A DNA stretch of 36,396 nucleotides, taken from assembly GCA_004796365.1 (NCBI GenBank), contig QZLE01000145.1, positions 1 through 36,396 of the forward strand, given 5' to 3'. Position 1 is the stretch's first letter. Each line of letters begins with the position of its first letter. The notes beneath the pieces are model-generated. The model did no database searches. It was not told where the DNA came from and saw only the letters and a program-made list of their open reading frames with translations. Positions 26,018 through 35,558 of this stretch are shown one piece after another. A program made the position numbers and the translations under genes. This stretch comes from Gammaproteobacteria bacterium (GTDB lineage: Bacteria > Pseudomonadota > Gammaproteobacteria > QZLD01).

Positions 26018-26947
26018 TTAGTTATTTTTTTTAGTATTCGATAATTCAACTAAATTTGCTGACTCAGTCGCTAGTTTGCTTGAATTGTCCTTAGCTATCA
26101 TAAGTGATTCCAGAGACTTTTCAGATTCAGTTTGTATTGTTTCAAGTTGCTCCAAGGTAATATTACACTGGTCGGCAACGTTGTCTGTATTTCGTGATAT
26201 TGATGTTGAAGCATTTGAAACAATTTTGGTTGTGGAATTAAGTGTGTCATATATGCTGCCAACAGATCTACGGCATGACTTAAGTTCTCGTTTTTTGCCT
26301 GCTCCTTCGGTACTTTCTTCAATAAGTTTATGTATCTGATCATTAAGAACTTTTAGAATTGTATCAATTTCACGGGTAGCATCAGAGGTTTCGCTTGATA
26401 GGTTTTTTACCTCTTCAGCTACATTTGCAAAACCGATACCTGATTCTCCTGCACGAGCGGCCTCTATAGTGGCATTCAAAGATAGTAGATTTGTTTGTTT
26501 GGCAATATTATTGATGCCAGCAGCTACTTTACTTATTCGTTTCAGGGTGGACGCTAAGGAAAGTAGATCATCTTTAATCTCAGATGATGTGTCTATCAGC
26601 ATTTCAATAGAATCAAGGGCTTCGTTTACACTTGTTTTAGTGCTCAAAACTTGTGATAGTGATTCTTCGGATATTGCTGAAGAGCCGTCAGTATATTGCT
26701 TTATGTCATTTACAGATTCTATGGCCTTTTGTGAGTCTGCATTGATCTTGCTCAATAGAACTTTTTCGTCTTCAGTTCTTTGTATTGCAGAAGCTAATCT
26801 TGATTCAACATTAATAATCTGTTTTTCCAACACGTTACTTTGAGATGCGGTGTTATTAATGATTCTTTTATACAGATCCGTGTTGTTTCTATTGGCTTGA
26901 GTAGTTTTGGTTTCATCTGGCTCTGATTTGTTTTTAAAGAAAAACAT
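26018..26947 (-). CDS. MCP signalling-domain-only protein (MCP-2; lacks the C-terminal sensory domain of its neighbours)
   Basis: '[54 protein letters not shown]' hairpin; 309 aa, ends soon after the signalling domain. Confidence 0.88.
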   Translation of the reverse strand: MFFFKNKSEPDETKTTQANRNNTDLYKRIINNTASQSNVLEKQIINVESRLASAIQRTEDEKVLLSKINADSQKAIESVNDIKQYTDGSSAISEESLSQVLSTKTSVNEALDSIEMLIDTSSEIKDDLLSLASTLKRISKVAAGINNIAKQTNLLSLNATIEAARAGESGIGFANVAEEVKNLSSETSDATREIDTILKVLNDQIHKLIEESTEGAGKKRELKSCRRSVGSIYDTLNSTTKIVSNASTSISRNTDNVADQCNITLEQLETIQTESEKSLESLMIAKDNSSKLATESANLVELSNTKKNN

Positions 26948-27018
26948 AGTTCAATTATCCTTAACATTAACAGTGCAAGCTTTTTTGAAGACAAAAGTTA
27001 CTGCATTAATATTGTTGT

Positions 27019-28404
27019 TTAGGTTGTAAAGTTTATTCGGCTGGCGCCCCAGTGGCGGCCGTTTATATAGATTGGAGCAGTAGCCTCTTTTACTATAATA
27101 AATTCTCCGCCACCTTGGTCTCTGCGGTAAATCTGTAGTAAGAATTTAGCCTGATTTTTTGCTGATTTAAGGCCAACCGGGTCATCATACATTTTTCGAT
27201 TTCTGCAGTGTTGTGCATTCCATTCCGGGTCATCTGATTGTGGCTGAGAGACAGCTTTCATATGTGTGCCGATATAACCGTTTATATCGCAGCAGCAAGA
27301 TGCCACGATATTTGGCAGGCGTTTACTAATCTCTTCCTGAAATTCAGGGAAATATGTATCAGTTATTTCAATGAATGGGGTTGAAAACTGCGCTGGGTTT
27401 GTGCCTGGAATTTTCTCGTAACTGAAATCAAATACTTCATTTTCAGTTATTTCACCACGTCTTATACATTCCTCGAATGTATTTTGTGCCTGCTGAGCCA
27501 GTTCAATGGCAAGGCCTATATATGGGGTATCAAGAGTCTCAATTCCGTCAATGGCTGTTAGGCCTACCAGTTCCTGTGTGTTATCCAAAAGTTTATTCAG
27601 TTCAGGCTTTGTTTGCTCAATTACCTTGTTTGTCTCTGCCGCATTATCAACCAGCCTTCCTATTTGGTGCGCAGTATCTGATGTAACTCGGCCGATAGAA
27701 TCGACAGAGTTGGAGATGTTTTTAGAAACTTTTTTGATTGAGCTAATCATCTCTTTTACATGAACTGACATAGAAGATATTTCGGAGGTCTTTGAACCAA
27801 ACTTTTCAGCTTGTTCAGCGCATATCTGACCTTTATTCATTAGCCTTCCGGTAATGGTATCCAGGTCTCGTAAGGTTTTATCAATTGTTGCAGCAGCGTC
27901 AGATGCCTGTTTGGAAAGGGTTTTTACCTCGTCTGCAACAACTGCAAAACCTTTCCCTCTTTCTCCAGCACGTACGGCCTCAATAGTTGCATTAAGTGCT
28001 AGCAGGTTGGTTTGTTTAGCAATTACGCCGATTTTTTTTGCTATTGATCCAACTTTTTCAATAGAGTCTTTAAATGTTGTTATCTGAATGCCTAGCCCAC
28101 CAGCAGAAGAGGTAAGGTAGGAAAGTGATTTTATTGAGTCATGAATTGATTCATCGGCAATTTCGATCTTGCCGGACGCACTTCCAATAGAGTTGCTTAT
28201 ATCTTTGGCTGCATCTCCAATGTCAGCATTTACTGACTGCAGTTTTGTAGAGATACTGTCAAATTCACGTAACCTGTTGCTTTTTTCTGAAATTTGAGAG
28301 GTTGTGCTATCTAAATTGCCTGTTAATTCTACAATTTGAACGCCAAGCTTGCCGGATGCCACAGCAATCTTGTTTATCGTTGATAATAAATCAGAATCAG
28401 TCAT
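27019..28404 (-). CDS. Soluble methyl-accepting chemotaxis-like protein with C-terminal sensory domain (MCP-3)
   Basis: '[54 protein letters not shown]'; C-term '...[90 protein letters not shown]'. Confidence 0.92.
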   Translation of the reverse strand: MTDSDLLSTINKIAVASGKLGVQIVELTGNLDSTTSQISEKSNRLREFDSISTKLQSVNADIGDAAKDISNSIGSASGKIEIADESIHDSIKSLSYLTSSAGGLGIQITTFKDSIEKVGSIAKKIGVIAKQTNLLALNATIEAVRAGERGKGFAVVADEVKTLSKQASDAAATIDKTLRDLDTITGRLMNKGQICAEQAEKFGSKTSEISSMSVHVKEMISSIKKVSKNISNSVDSIGRVTSDTAHQIGRLVDNAAETNKVIEQTKPELNKLLDNTQELVGLTAIDGIETLDTPYIGLAIELAQQAQNTFEECIRRGEITENEVFDFSYEKIPGTNPAQFSTPFIEITDTYFPEFQEEISKRLPNIVASCCCDINGYIGTHMKAVSQPQSDDPEWNAQHCRNRKMYDDPVGLKSAKNQAKFLLQIYRRDQGGGEFIIVKEATAPIYINGRHWGASRINFTT

Positions 28405-28495
28405 AAATCTATCTATCGTCCTAGTCCTTTAAAGGCCAGTTTTTGTGCAATATTTGCGGTATCCCATTTTACAACACCTAAACTTAAGTAGGCTC

Positions 28496-29971
28496 TTAGT
28501 CGTGAGTGACTTTAAGGTCGTATGTTAGCCTTAACGCACCCCAGTGTTTTCCTTGAACATATAATGGGACAGAACAGTCTTTGACCAGGGCATATTCTCC
28601 ATTACCCAGTGGTGCTCTATAGGTTTGCAGCAAAAATGGCTTGGTGTTTCTTGCAGCGGCAATTCCTACCGGATCATTAAACATCATTCTGTAACGGCTG
28701 TTAGTTTTGTTCCATTCCGGATCATCCGGACGCTGCGGGTGTGATCTGAAGTTCATATGTCTTGGCATGTAGCCATTTATATCAACAGTTACGCAGGCGG
28801 TGACTCTTTCATTTTCCAGCGCAGGTTCCTGTATGGCAGGTAAATTCTTATCACAAAAATCTGTGTAGCGTGTCATAAAGTGCTGAGGATTGGTATTTGG
28901 AATCGGTTCGTAGTTATGGTCGAACAGATCCTGTTCACTTAACAATCCATTGCTAATTGCGTTTTCAAAAAGGGTCTCAATTTCTTTCCCCTTTTCTTTA
29001 ACCATAGCAATCATCGGTGTGTCAACGGTAACAACGCCGGGAACGACAGTATAGCGGATAAGTTCTTCTGTCCATGATCTTAGGGTCGAGGCGCGATCAC
29101 GTGCTTTATCTACTGTTTGAGTTGCTTCCTGAACATCATCAGTAAGGTCATTCAATCCTTCAACTGTCTTTTCGCACTGGATATCAATTTCGTGTACTGC
29201 CCCAACTATCGAAGTTGATTCTTCGTCAATCAATGCGACTGTTGAACCAATTTCAGTGATGATTTCCTGGATCTGCGTGGTGCCATTTCGAACATCTTCA
29301 GCTGTGGCCTTGTTTTCATCGCCCTGGTCGATCAGGGTTTCAATGGTTTTTCCGAGAGTTGAAAGGGTAGAGCTGATTTGAATGGTTGAGTCTGCAGTTT
29401 TCTTGGCCAGGTTCTTTACTTCTTCAGCAACAACAGCAAATCCACGACCTGCTTCACCTGCTCTAGATGCCTCAATAGTTGCATTAAGAGCTAGAAGGTT
29501 AGTTTGTTTGGCAATAGAACTGATAGTTACCGCAATTTTGCGTACTTCTTTAAGTGCATCATTTAGTTCGGAAAGCTGGTCAGAGCTTTTAGTTACTGAT
29601 TCAGTAAGAGTAACTATGTCTGAAAGGGATGATTCTATTGTGTTTTTTGAGTTTTCAATACTTGTGTTTGCAGAAGCTGTCAGGTTTTTGGCTTTTTGCA
29701 CAGAAGAATCAACACGTTTGTTGCTGTCCATCAATATATTGGAGATCTCCAGCAGTTTGCCAAACATCTCTTCTTCGTGCTTGATCTTATCGCTGAGTAT
29801 CTCAATACGTCCGGCAATATCAACAACTTCAGTTCCGAGGCTACCAACACTTCCGGCGGTTTTTTGTAATGCCGCCATTACAACATCAGGCTCAAAATCG
29901 TACCCGCTTTTTTCTTTGCTATCTGAGGTAAGAATTCCGCCTGTTAACTTAGATATGACTGAATTTCCCAT
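28496..29971 (-). CDS. Soluble methyl-accepting chemotaxis-like protein with C-terminal sensory domain (MCP-4)
   Basis: '[57 protein letters not shown]'; C-term '...[88 protein letters not shown]'. Confidence 0.92.
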   Translation of the reverse strand: MGNSVISKLTGGILTSDSKEKSGYDFEPDVVMAALQKTAGSVGSLGTEVVDIAGRIEILSDKIKHEEEMFGKLLEISNILMDSNKRVDSSVQKAKNLTASANTSIENSKNTIESSLSDIVTLTESVTKSSDQLSELNDALKEVRKIAVTISSIAKQTNLLALNATIEASRAGEAGRGFAVVAEEVKNLAKKTADSTIQISSTLSTLGKTIETLIDQGDENKATAEDVRNGTTQIQEIITEIGSTVALIDEESTSIVGAVHEIDIQCEKTVEGLNDLTDDVQEATQTVDKARDRASTLRSWTEELIRYTVVPGVVTVDTPMIAMVKEKGKEIETLFENAISNGLLSEQDLFDHNYEPIPNTNPQHFMTRYTDFCDKNLPAIQEPALENERVTACVTVDINGYMPRHMNFRSHPQRPDDPEWNKTNSRYRMMFNDPVGIAAARNTKPFLLQTYRAPLGNGEYALVKDCSVPLYVQGKHWGALRLTYDLKVTHD

Positions 29972-30017
29972 AACTCTCCTGTGTTGCTATATCAGCTGAC
30001 CAAAAACACCTACTATA

Positions 30018-30046
30018 ATTATACGGCAGATGCTGTAATTTATTGA
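30018..30046 (-). promoter_or_regulatory. Candidate promoter of the MCP-4 gene
   Basis: Minus-strand TATAAT (30018-30023) with 17-nt spacer to TCAATA (weak -35), about 50 nt upstream of the start at 29971. Confidence 0.4.
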
Positions 30047-30352
30047 TAGCTGAGTCAGCCAAACTCCTTTTTAAAAATACTCACAGTAATTATAGAACCA
30101 ATATCTCAATTCGCTTAAAAATGTTTACTTTTTTTTTGTGCTGATGATAAAAAATGTGACATATTTGGTTTTAGCACAAAAGCGCCGCAGTTCATATGTA
30201 TAAAATTATTTATTTTCTAACAAAATGTGATTGCTTCGGTATATAGGAACGGCGAAAGTATTTATTGTCTGCTATCTTTATTAAAATTGCAGCTTTTTAT
30301 GGATAGCTGTAGTTAATTTTTGATTTAAGTGTGATAACCAGGATTTTGTTAG

Positions 30353-32011
30353 ATGAGCAATGCCGCTTTAGGTGAAAGCCAGAAACTGCAGCTACTACGA
30401 AAAAAGTTTCGCGATGAGCTTCCTGCGAAGATTGCAGATATCGAGTTTTGCTGGCTTAATGTGCGTAAGAATGGTTCCAGAGAATCGATCCATGCAATGC
30501 ACAGATTGGTTCATGATTTGGCGGCTTCAGGCGTTGCCTTGAAATTTCACCAGGTAAGTGAACTAGCGCGCATAATGGATGTTGCATTGCTCCCTGTAGT
30601 TGAGGGTGGTGAGTCAATAGGTGAAGAACTTGATGAAGTTTTTGCCGATTACCTTGGAGCACTTAAAGAGATAGAGCTGGATGAAGATGAAATTGATGCA
30701 GCTTCCTGTGAAGAAAGTCAAAGCGGTTTTAATGTTGCTGATTTGCGTTGCAGCGAATACAAGGTATTTCTGTTAGAAAGCGACCGCACTTTATATGAAG
30801 ATGTAAAGAAACAGCTCTCCCATTTTGGTTACAACATTTCTTTGTTTGATTCGTATGTTAATCTATTTGATGAATTGAGCACTGACAACATCCCTGACGT
30901 TGTTATTATGTCGGTTAATATTCCCGGTATGTCTATCTCTGCTGCAGAAGCTGCGGATCAGATTCGCAAAATTGCCCATGAAGATTTGCCAATCGTATTT
31001 TTATCGGATGATGATGATATCGGTCATCGTCTTACAGCTGCCAGGTCCGGTGCAGATGCCTATTTTGTAAAACCTCTAAATGTACATGAGATGATTGACC
31101 AGTTAGATAAACTTACTGGTGAGGAAGCTGTCGATCCTTTGCATATTGTGATTGTTGAAGACAGTGCAACTCAGTCTCTTTATTACTCATCTATTCTTGA
31201 ACGTGCTGGGATGGAAACCAGCGTAATCAACGATCCGCTGGATATTCTGAATGTCATGGAAGAGGTCTCTGCAGACATGATTCTTATGGATATGTACATG
31301 CCTAAGTGTAGTGGTATGGAGCTTGCGAAGGTTATTCGCCAGTTTCCTGCGTACGCCAGTATCCCAATCGTATTTTTATCGGCAGAAACCGAAATCGAGC
31401 GTCAGCTGGATGCCATGAGTCTGGGCGGAGATGACTTTTTAACCAAGCCAATCAATCCGCCGCATCTGATTCGCTCGGTAGCAATCAGGGCAGAGCGTGC
31501 CAGGATATTAAGAACCTTTATGGTTACCGATAATCTTACCGGGCTATTAAATCACACTAGAATCAAAGACCAGCTTAATCATGAAGTGGCCCGTGCCAGC
31601 AGAAAGAACGGTGCTTTAACCTTTGCAATGATTGATATTGACCATTTTAAGTCGGTTAATGATACTCATGGACATCATGTTGGTGACCGTGTAATTAAAA
31701 GCGTTGCGCGTGTATTACAGCAAAGGCTTAGAAAGTCCGATTATATTGGAAGGTATGGAGGTGAAGAGTTTGCGGTTGTGCTTCCCGATGCTGATATCGA
31801 CTTTGCCTATCAGGTATTAAACGAGATTAGGGAAAGCTTTATGGCTATTAAGCAGCATTCTCCGAAAGGGGAATTTACAGTTTCATTTAGTTGTGGAATT
31901 GCATCGTACCCCGTATGCAAAGACGCGACGCAGTTAGCGCTTGAGGCCGATAAGGCTTTATACAAGGCGAAAGAACGCGGAAGAAACTGTGTTGTAAAGG
32001 CGTTTGAGTAG
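30353..32011 (+). CDS. HPt-like - pseudo-REC - REC - GGDEF protein (probable diguanylate cyclase response regulator)
   Basis: N-term 'AMHRLVHDLAASGVALKFHQVSELAR' (HPt-like); REC2 'IVIVEDSATQSLYYSSILE...DMILMDMYMPKCSGMEL...TKPI'; GGDEF 'DNLTGLLNHTRIKDQL...FAMIDIDHFKSVNDTHGHHVGDRV...RKSDYIGRYGGEEFAVVLP' with RxxD I-site. Confidence 0.92.
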   Translation: MSNAALGESQKLQLLRKKFRDELPAKIADIEFCWLNVRKNGSRESIHAMHRLVHDLAASGVALKFHQVSELARIMDVALLPVVEGGESIGEELDEVFADYLGALKEIELDEDEIDAASCEESQSGFNVADLRCSEYKVFLLESDRTLYEDVKKQLSHFGYNISLFDSYVNLFDELSTDNIPDVVIMSVNIPGMSISAAEAADQIRKIAHEDLPIVFLSDDDDIGHRLTAARSGADAYFVKPLNVHEMIDQLDKLTGEEAVDPLHIVIVEDSATQSLYYSSILERAGMETSVINDPLDILNVMEEVSADMILMDMYMPKCSGMELAKVIRQFPAYASIPIVFLSAETEIERQLDAMSLGGDDFLTKPINPPHLIRSVAIRAERARILRTFMVTDNLTGLLNHTRIKDQLNHEVARASRKNGALTFAMIDIDHFKSVNDTHGHHVGDRVIKSVARVLQQRLRKSDYIGRYGGEEFAVVLPDADIDFAYQVLNEIRESFMAIKQHSPKGEFTVSFSCGIASYPVCKDATQLALEADKALYKAKERGRNCVVKAFE

Positions 32012-32029
32012 TTCAGTCACCAGCAGTCG

Positions 32030-33706
32030 CTAACCAGACCCTTCTGCAATCATCTCTTTTGCATGATTTAGTGTATTCTCGGTAATATTCACACCACCTA
32101 GCATCCTTGCAATCTCATCAATTCTTTTTTCTGTATCGAGTAAGTTAATATCGGTTTTGGTGTTCTCATTTTCAATAGATTTTTGCACCCTCAAATGTTG
32201 GTGTGCGCTTGAGGCAACCTGCGGTAGGTGGGTTACGCAAAAAACCTGCCTACTATCAGCCAACTGGCGTAATTTATTGCCGACAACCTGAGCAATTCCG
32301 CCGCCGATTCCGGTATCAACTTCATCAAAGATCATAGTTGGAATTTTGATGCTGTTTGCAGCTGCAACTTGCAATGCCAGACTGATGCGGGAAAGCTCAC
32401 CGCCGGATGCAATCTTGCCAAGTGCCTTTAATGGTTGTCCCTTGTTGGCAGATACTAGATATTCAATTGTATCGGTACCAAATTTTTGAGGTTCAGTGGT
32501 TTGGCTGGCTGAAAGCGCTATATCAAATATGCCATCGGACATGCCAAGTTCGTTCATTGAAGCCGAGATTTGTTTGCTAAGATCTTTAGCTGCTTTTGCT
32601 CTGCTGGCAGTAAGTTTTTGTGCTACCTGGTCATATTTGTTTTGCAGCTCTATTAACCTGTTTTCCAGATCCTCTGTGATCTGTTCTGAGTTTTCCAGTG
32701 ATTCCAATTCTTCATTTAATGCTGATAGTTTTTTTAGTAGTTCGATTGGTTCGCTTTGATGTTTACGTGCCATATCCAGAATCGCTGCGATGCGGTCTTC
32801 AACAAAAACTAACCTGCCGGGATCAAGGTCGATATTGTCGATATAGGAGCTGAGTTCACCAAAGGCTTCGTCTGCCTGAATCTGAGCGGAGCTTAGCAGC
32901 TCACAAATAGCGTCCAATTTTTTATCTTCTATACCGATAGAGCTGATAAGAGAAATCGCTTGATTGAGTCCGTCATTAACATTGAACTGTTCGTTCTCAT
33001 TAAGTATCTGTGCAACCTGCTGACCTGTGGCAGATATATTTCCTGCGTTGGCAAGAACTTTGTGTTCTTCAGAAAGCCTTGAATACTCATTTTCTTCAAG
33101 CGCCAGAGATTCAAATTGATTAATCTGAAAGCGCAGATAATCAACACGTTCCAATGTTGACTGATTATTTTGTTTCAGCTCATCAAGTTTTGCTTTAGTT
33201 GCAGTGAAATCTTTAAATAGTGTTGATATCTCTTCCAGCAATGACTGGTTTTGCGCGTATTCGTCTAGTATCTCGCGCTGAGTAATTTTTTTGGTCAAAG
33301 ATTGATGTTCGTGCTGACCATGAATATTTACCAGCATTTCTCCAAGTTGTTTTAGTGATTGCAAAGGGGCAGGGGAACCATTGATATAACTTTTTGATCT
33401 GCCTTCGCTGCTTATTATGCGGCGAATAGTGCATTCATCTTCATCAGCAAGAAGGTCATTATCTTCCAACCACTCCTTTACTGGTGTGATTGCGGAGATG
33501 TCAAAAGTACAGATCACTTCGGCCTTGTCAGTTCCGTGCCTTACGGTATCGGTATCTGCACGGTCGCCCAGTATAAGTCCAATTGCATCAAGCAGAATCG
33601 ACTTTCCTGCACCGGTTTCTCCGGTAAAAGCAGTCATGCCTTTCGTAAAGTCTAGTTCCAGCTGGTCTACAATGGCAAAATTGCGGATAAAAATATTTGA
33701 TATCAT
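32030..33706 (-). CDS. recN: DNA repair protein RecN
   Basis: 'MISNIFIRNFAIVDQLELDFTKGMTAFTGETGAGKSILLDAIGLILGDRAD', 'LVNIHGQHEHQSL', 'GKIASGGELSRISLALQVA', 'TMIFDEVDTGIGGGIAQVVGNKLRQLADSRQVFCVTHLPQVAS'. Confidence 0.97.
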   Translation of the reverse strand: MISNIFIRNFAIVDQLELDFTKGMTAFTGETGAGKSILLDAIGLILGDRADTDTVRHGTDKAEVICTFDISAITPVKEWLEDNDLLADEDECTIRRIISSEGRSKSYINGSPAPLQSLKQLGEMLVNIHGQHEHQSLTKKITQREILDEYAQNQSLLEEISTLFKDFTATKAKLDELKQNNQSTLERVDYLRFQINQFESLALEENEYSRLSEEHKVLANAGNISATGQQVAQILNENEQFNVNDGLNQAISLISSIGIEDKKLDAICELLSSAQIQADEAFGELSSYIDNIDLDPGRLVFVEDRIAAILDMARKHQSEPIELLKKLSALNEELESLENSEQITEDLENRLIELQNKYDQVAQKLTASRAKAAKDLSKQISASMNELGMSDGIFDIALSASQTTEPQKFGTDTIEYLVSANKGQPLKALGKIASGGELSRISLALQVAAANSIKIPTMIFDEVDTGIGGGIAQVVGNKLRQLADSRQVFCVTHLPQVASSAHQHLRVQKSIENENTKTDINLLDTEKRIDEIARMLGGVNITENTLNHAKEMIAEGSG

Positions 33707-33726
33707 CTAAATCCCTGATGCAGTTA

Positions 33727-34605
33727 TTAACTTAAAGAAGGGTCACCCCAGCGTAGTTTGGCGCGCAATATCTCGAAAAAGTCATGATGGCATGGATGTA
33801 GCAGATGTAGTTTTTTTTCTGCCTTGGTGATGACAATCTTTACCCCTTCATCCAATATCAGATCCTGCTGACCATCGCAGCTTATACGGCTGTGACTAAC
33901 GCAATCATCTTTCAGGGTGATTTCAATTGTGCTTTCAGAGCCGATCATAAACGGTCGGTTGGAAAGAGTATGTGGGCAGATCGGAACTAACAGGAATGAT
34001 TCCATCTCCGGGTGAATAATCGGTCCACCACTGGAGAGTGCATAAGCTGTTGATCCGGTTGGGGTTGAGATAATTAAACCATCAGATCTATGGCTATTTA
34101 AAAGCTTGCCGTCGATATGGATATCAAACTCAATCATGCGCGGCGTGTTCCACTTATATAACACTGCGTCATTAAGAGCATGGGACGATGAAATAACCTC
34201 ATCGCCTTTCATAACTTTAACATCCAGCAGCATACGGGTATCAGGCATATAGTTGCCGGACAGAATCTCATCAATCTCAAACATATCTTCCGGAGAAACG
34301 TCCACCAAAAAGCCCAAGCGCCCGCGATTGACACCAATTATCGGTTTTTCCAAACCCAACAGTGCGCGTGCAACGCCCAGCAGTGTGCCGTCGCCACCAA
34401 CAACGATTATCAGATCGCTTTGCTCGCCGATCTCTTGCAGTTCGTAGGATTTGCCATCACATGACTTACAAAGGTTTAATTCGCAATGGACCATAACCTC
34501 AATAGACTGTAGGCATAAAAATTCAGCGATTCTATCAACGGTCTTAGCTGCTCGCCTTGATGTTGGCTTGCCTACGATTCCAATACGATTAAATTTGTGT
34601 GTCAT
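33727..34605 (-). CDS. nadK: NAD kinase
   Basis: 'DLIIVVGGDGTLLGVARAL...PIIGVNRGRLGFLVD', 'HRSDGLIISTPTGSTAYALSSGGPIIHP', 'ICPHTLSNRP'. Confidence 0.97.
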   Translation of the reverse strand: MTHKFNRIGIVGKPTSRRAAKTVDRIAEFLCLQSIEVMVHCELNLCKSCDGKSYELQEIGEQSDLIIVVGGDGTLLGVARALLGLEKPIIGVNRGRLGFLVDVSPEDMFEIDEILSGNYMPDTRMLLDVKVMKGDEVISSSHALNDAVLYKWNTPRMIEFDIHIDGKLLNSHRSDGLIISTPTGSTAYALSSGGPIIHPEMESFLLVPICPHTLSNRPFMIGSESTIEITLKDDCVSHSRISCDGQQDLILDEGVKIVITKAEKKLHLLHPCHHDFFEILRAKLRWGDPSLS

Positions 34606-34741
34606 ATATTTCTATTCTCACTCAATGGTCTTTTTTTAAAACCAGTGCTATTTAAATTGTTCTTATATAAAAAGTATAAATGATGATACCCGCATATTTA
34701 TCGGGCCAGCAATTTTTTTTCAAATTTTTTACTGGATCATA

Positions 34742-34769
34742 CTTGAATTTATTGACTGTGCCCCCAATT
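34742..34769 (+). promoter_or_regulatory. Sigma32 (RpoH) heat-shock promoter upstream of grpE-dnaK
   Basis: CTTGAA (34742-34747), 14-nt spacer, CCCCAATT (34762-34769); close to the CTTGAA-N13..15-CCCCATNT consensus and upstream of grpE. Confidence 0.85.
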
Positions 34770-34812
34770 AAAAATTATCCAAAGTAAAACAAACCAAGAT
34801 GTGGAGACACAA

Positions 34813-35463
34813 ATGTCAGAACGAGAGAATGATCTTACTGCAGCAAATGAAGAAGTAACCGGGCAAGATCAGACTAAAGCAGCGCCAGAAGCTGCTACGG
34901 ATGAAGCTGGAGCTCAAGAAGATATCGGCCAAGAAGGGCTAGGTGAAGTTGATCAGCTGAAAAAACAGATCGAAGAATTAACTGCCAAAGCGGACGAAAA
35001 CTGGAATCTATACCTGCGCTCGCAGGCAGAGATCGAAAACGTACGCAAAAGAGGTCAGAAAGATGTGGAGTCGGCGCACAAATACGCGGTAGAAAAGTTC
35101 GTAGCAGAGCTTATTCCTATTAAAGAGAGTATGGATCTTGGTTACGCGGCATCGCATGAAGAAGATGTTGATATCGCCAAGATCAAAGAAGGCACTGAGC
35201 TTACTCTGAAGATGTTCAGCTCAATGTTCGACAAGTTCAAGATCGTAGAAGTGAACCCAAAGGGTGAAAAGTTTAATCCTTCATTCCATGAAGCTATCAG
35301 CATGCTACCTTCGCCAGAGTTTGATGCCAATACAGTTATTGATGTTGTGCAAAAAGGTTATTTGCTTAATGAGCGCGTGATTAAACCAGCATTGGTTGTT
35401 GTGTCAAATGGGCCTGGATCTAAGGGAGATGATGATCAGCCATCAATTGATGAGACGGCATAA
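34813..35463 (+). CDS. grpE: Nucleotide exchange factor GrpE
   Basis: 'YLRSQAEIENVRKRGQKDVESAHKYAVEKFVAELIPIKESMDLG', 'FNPSFHEAISMLPSPEFDANTVIDVVQKGYLLNERVIKPALVVVS'. ATG at 34813 (GGAG upstream) preferred over GTG at 34801. Confidence 0.96.
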   Translation: MSERENDLTAANEEVTGQDQTKAAPEAATDEAGAQEDIGQEGLGEVDQLKKQIEELTAKADENWNLYLRSQAEIENVRKRGQKDVESAHKYAVEKFVAELIPIKESMDLGYAASHEEDVDIAKIKEGTELTLKMFSSMFDKFKIVEVNPKGEKFNPSFHEAISMLPSPEFDANTVIDVVQKGYLLNERVIKPALVVVSNGPGSKGDDDQPSIDETA

Positions 35464-35558
35464 AAAATTAATTACCGGGGTTGAAAACAAAAAGTAAGCC
35501 CCCATTAAGTAAGTAACGAAGAAATTAACAGAATTTTTGAAAAGATTTGGAGATAAAC

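Noticed and set aside
29382-29999. 205-aa plus-strand ORF opposite the MCP-4 gene
   Set aside because: Composition is typical of the reverse complement of coiled-coil MCP sequence; same type of shadow as 25055-25525, 26469-26843 and 27854-28087.
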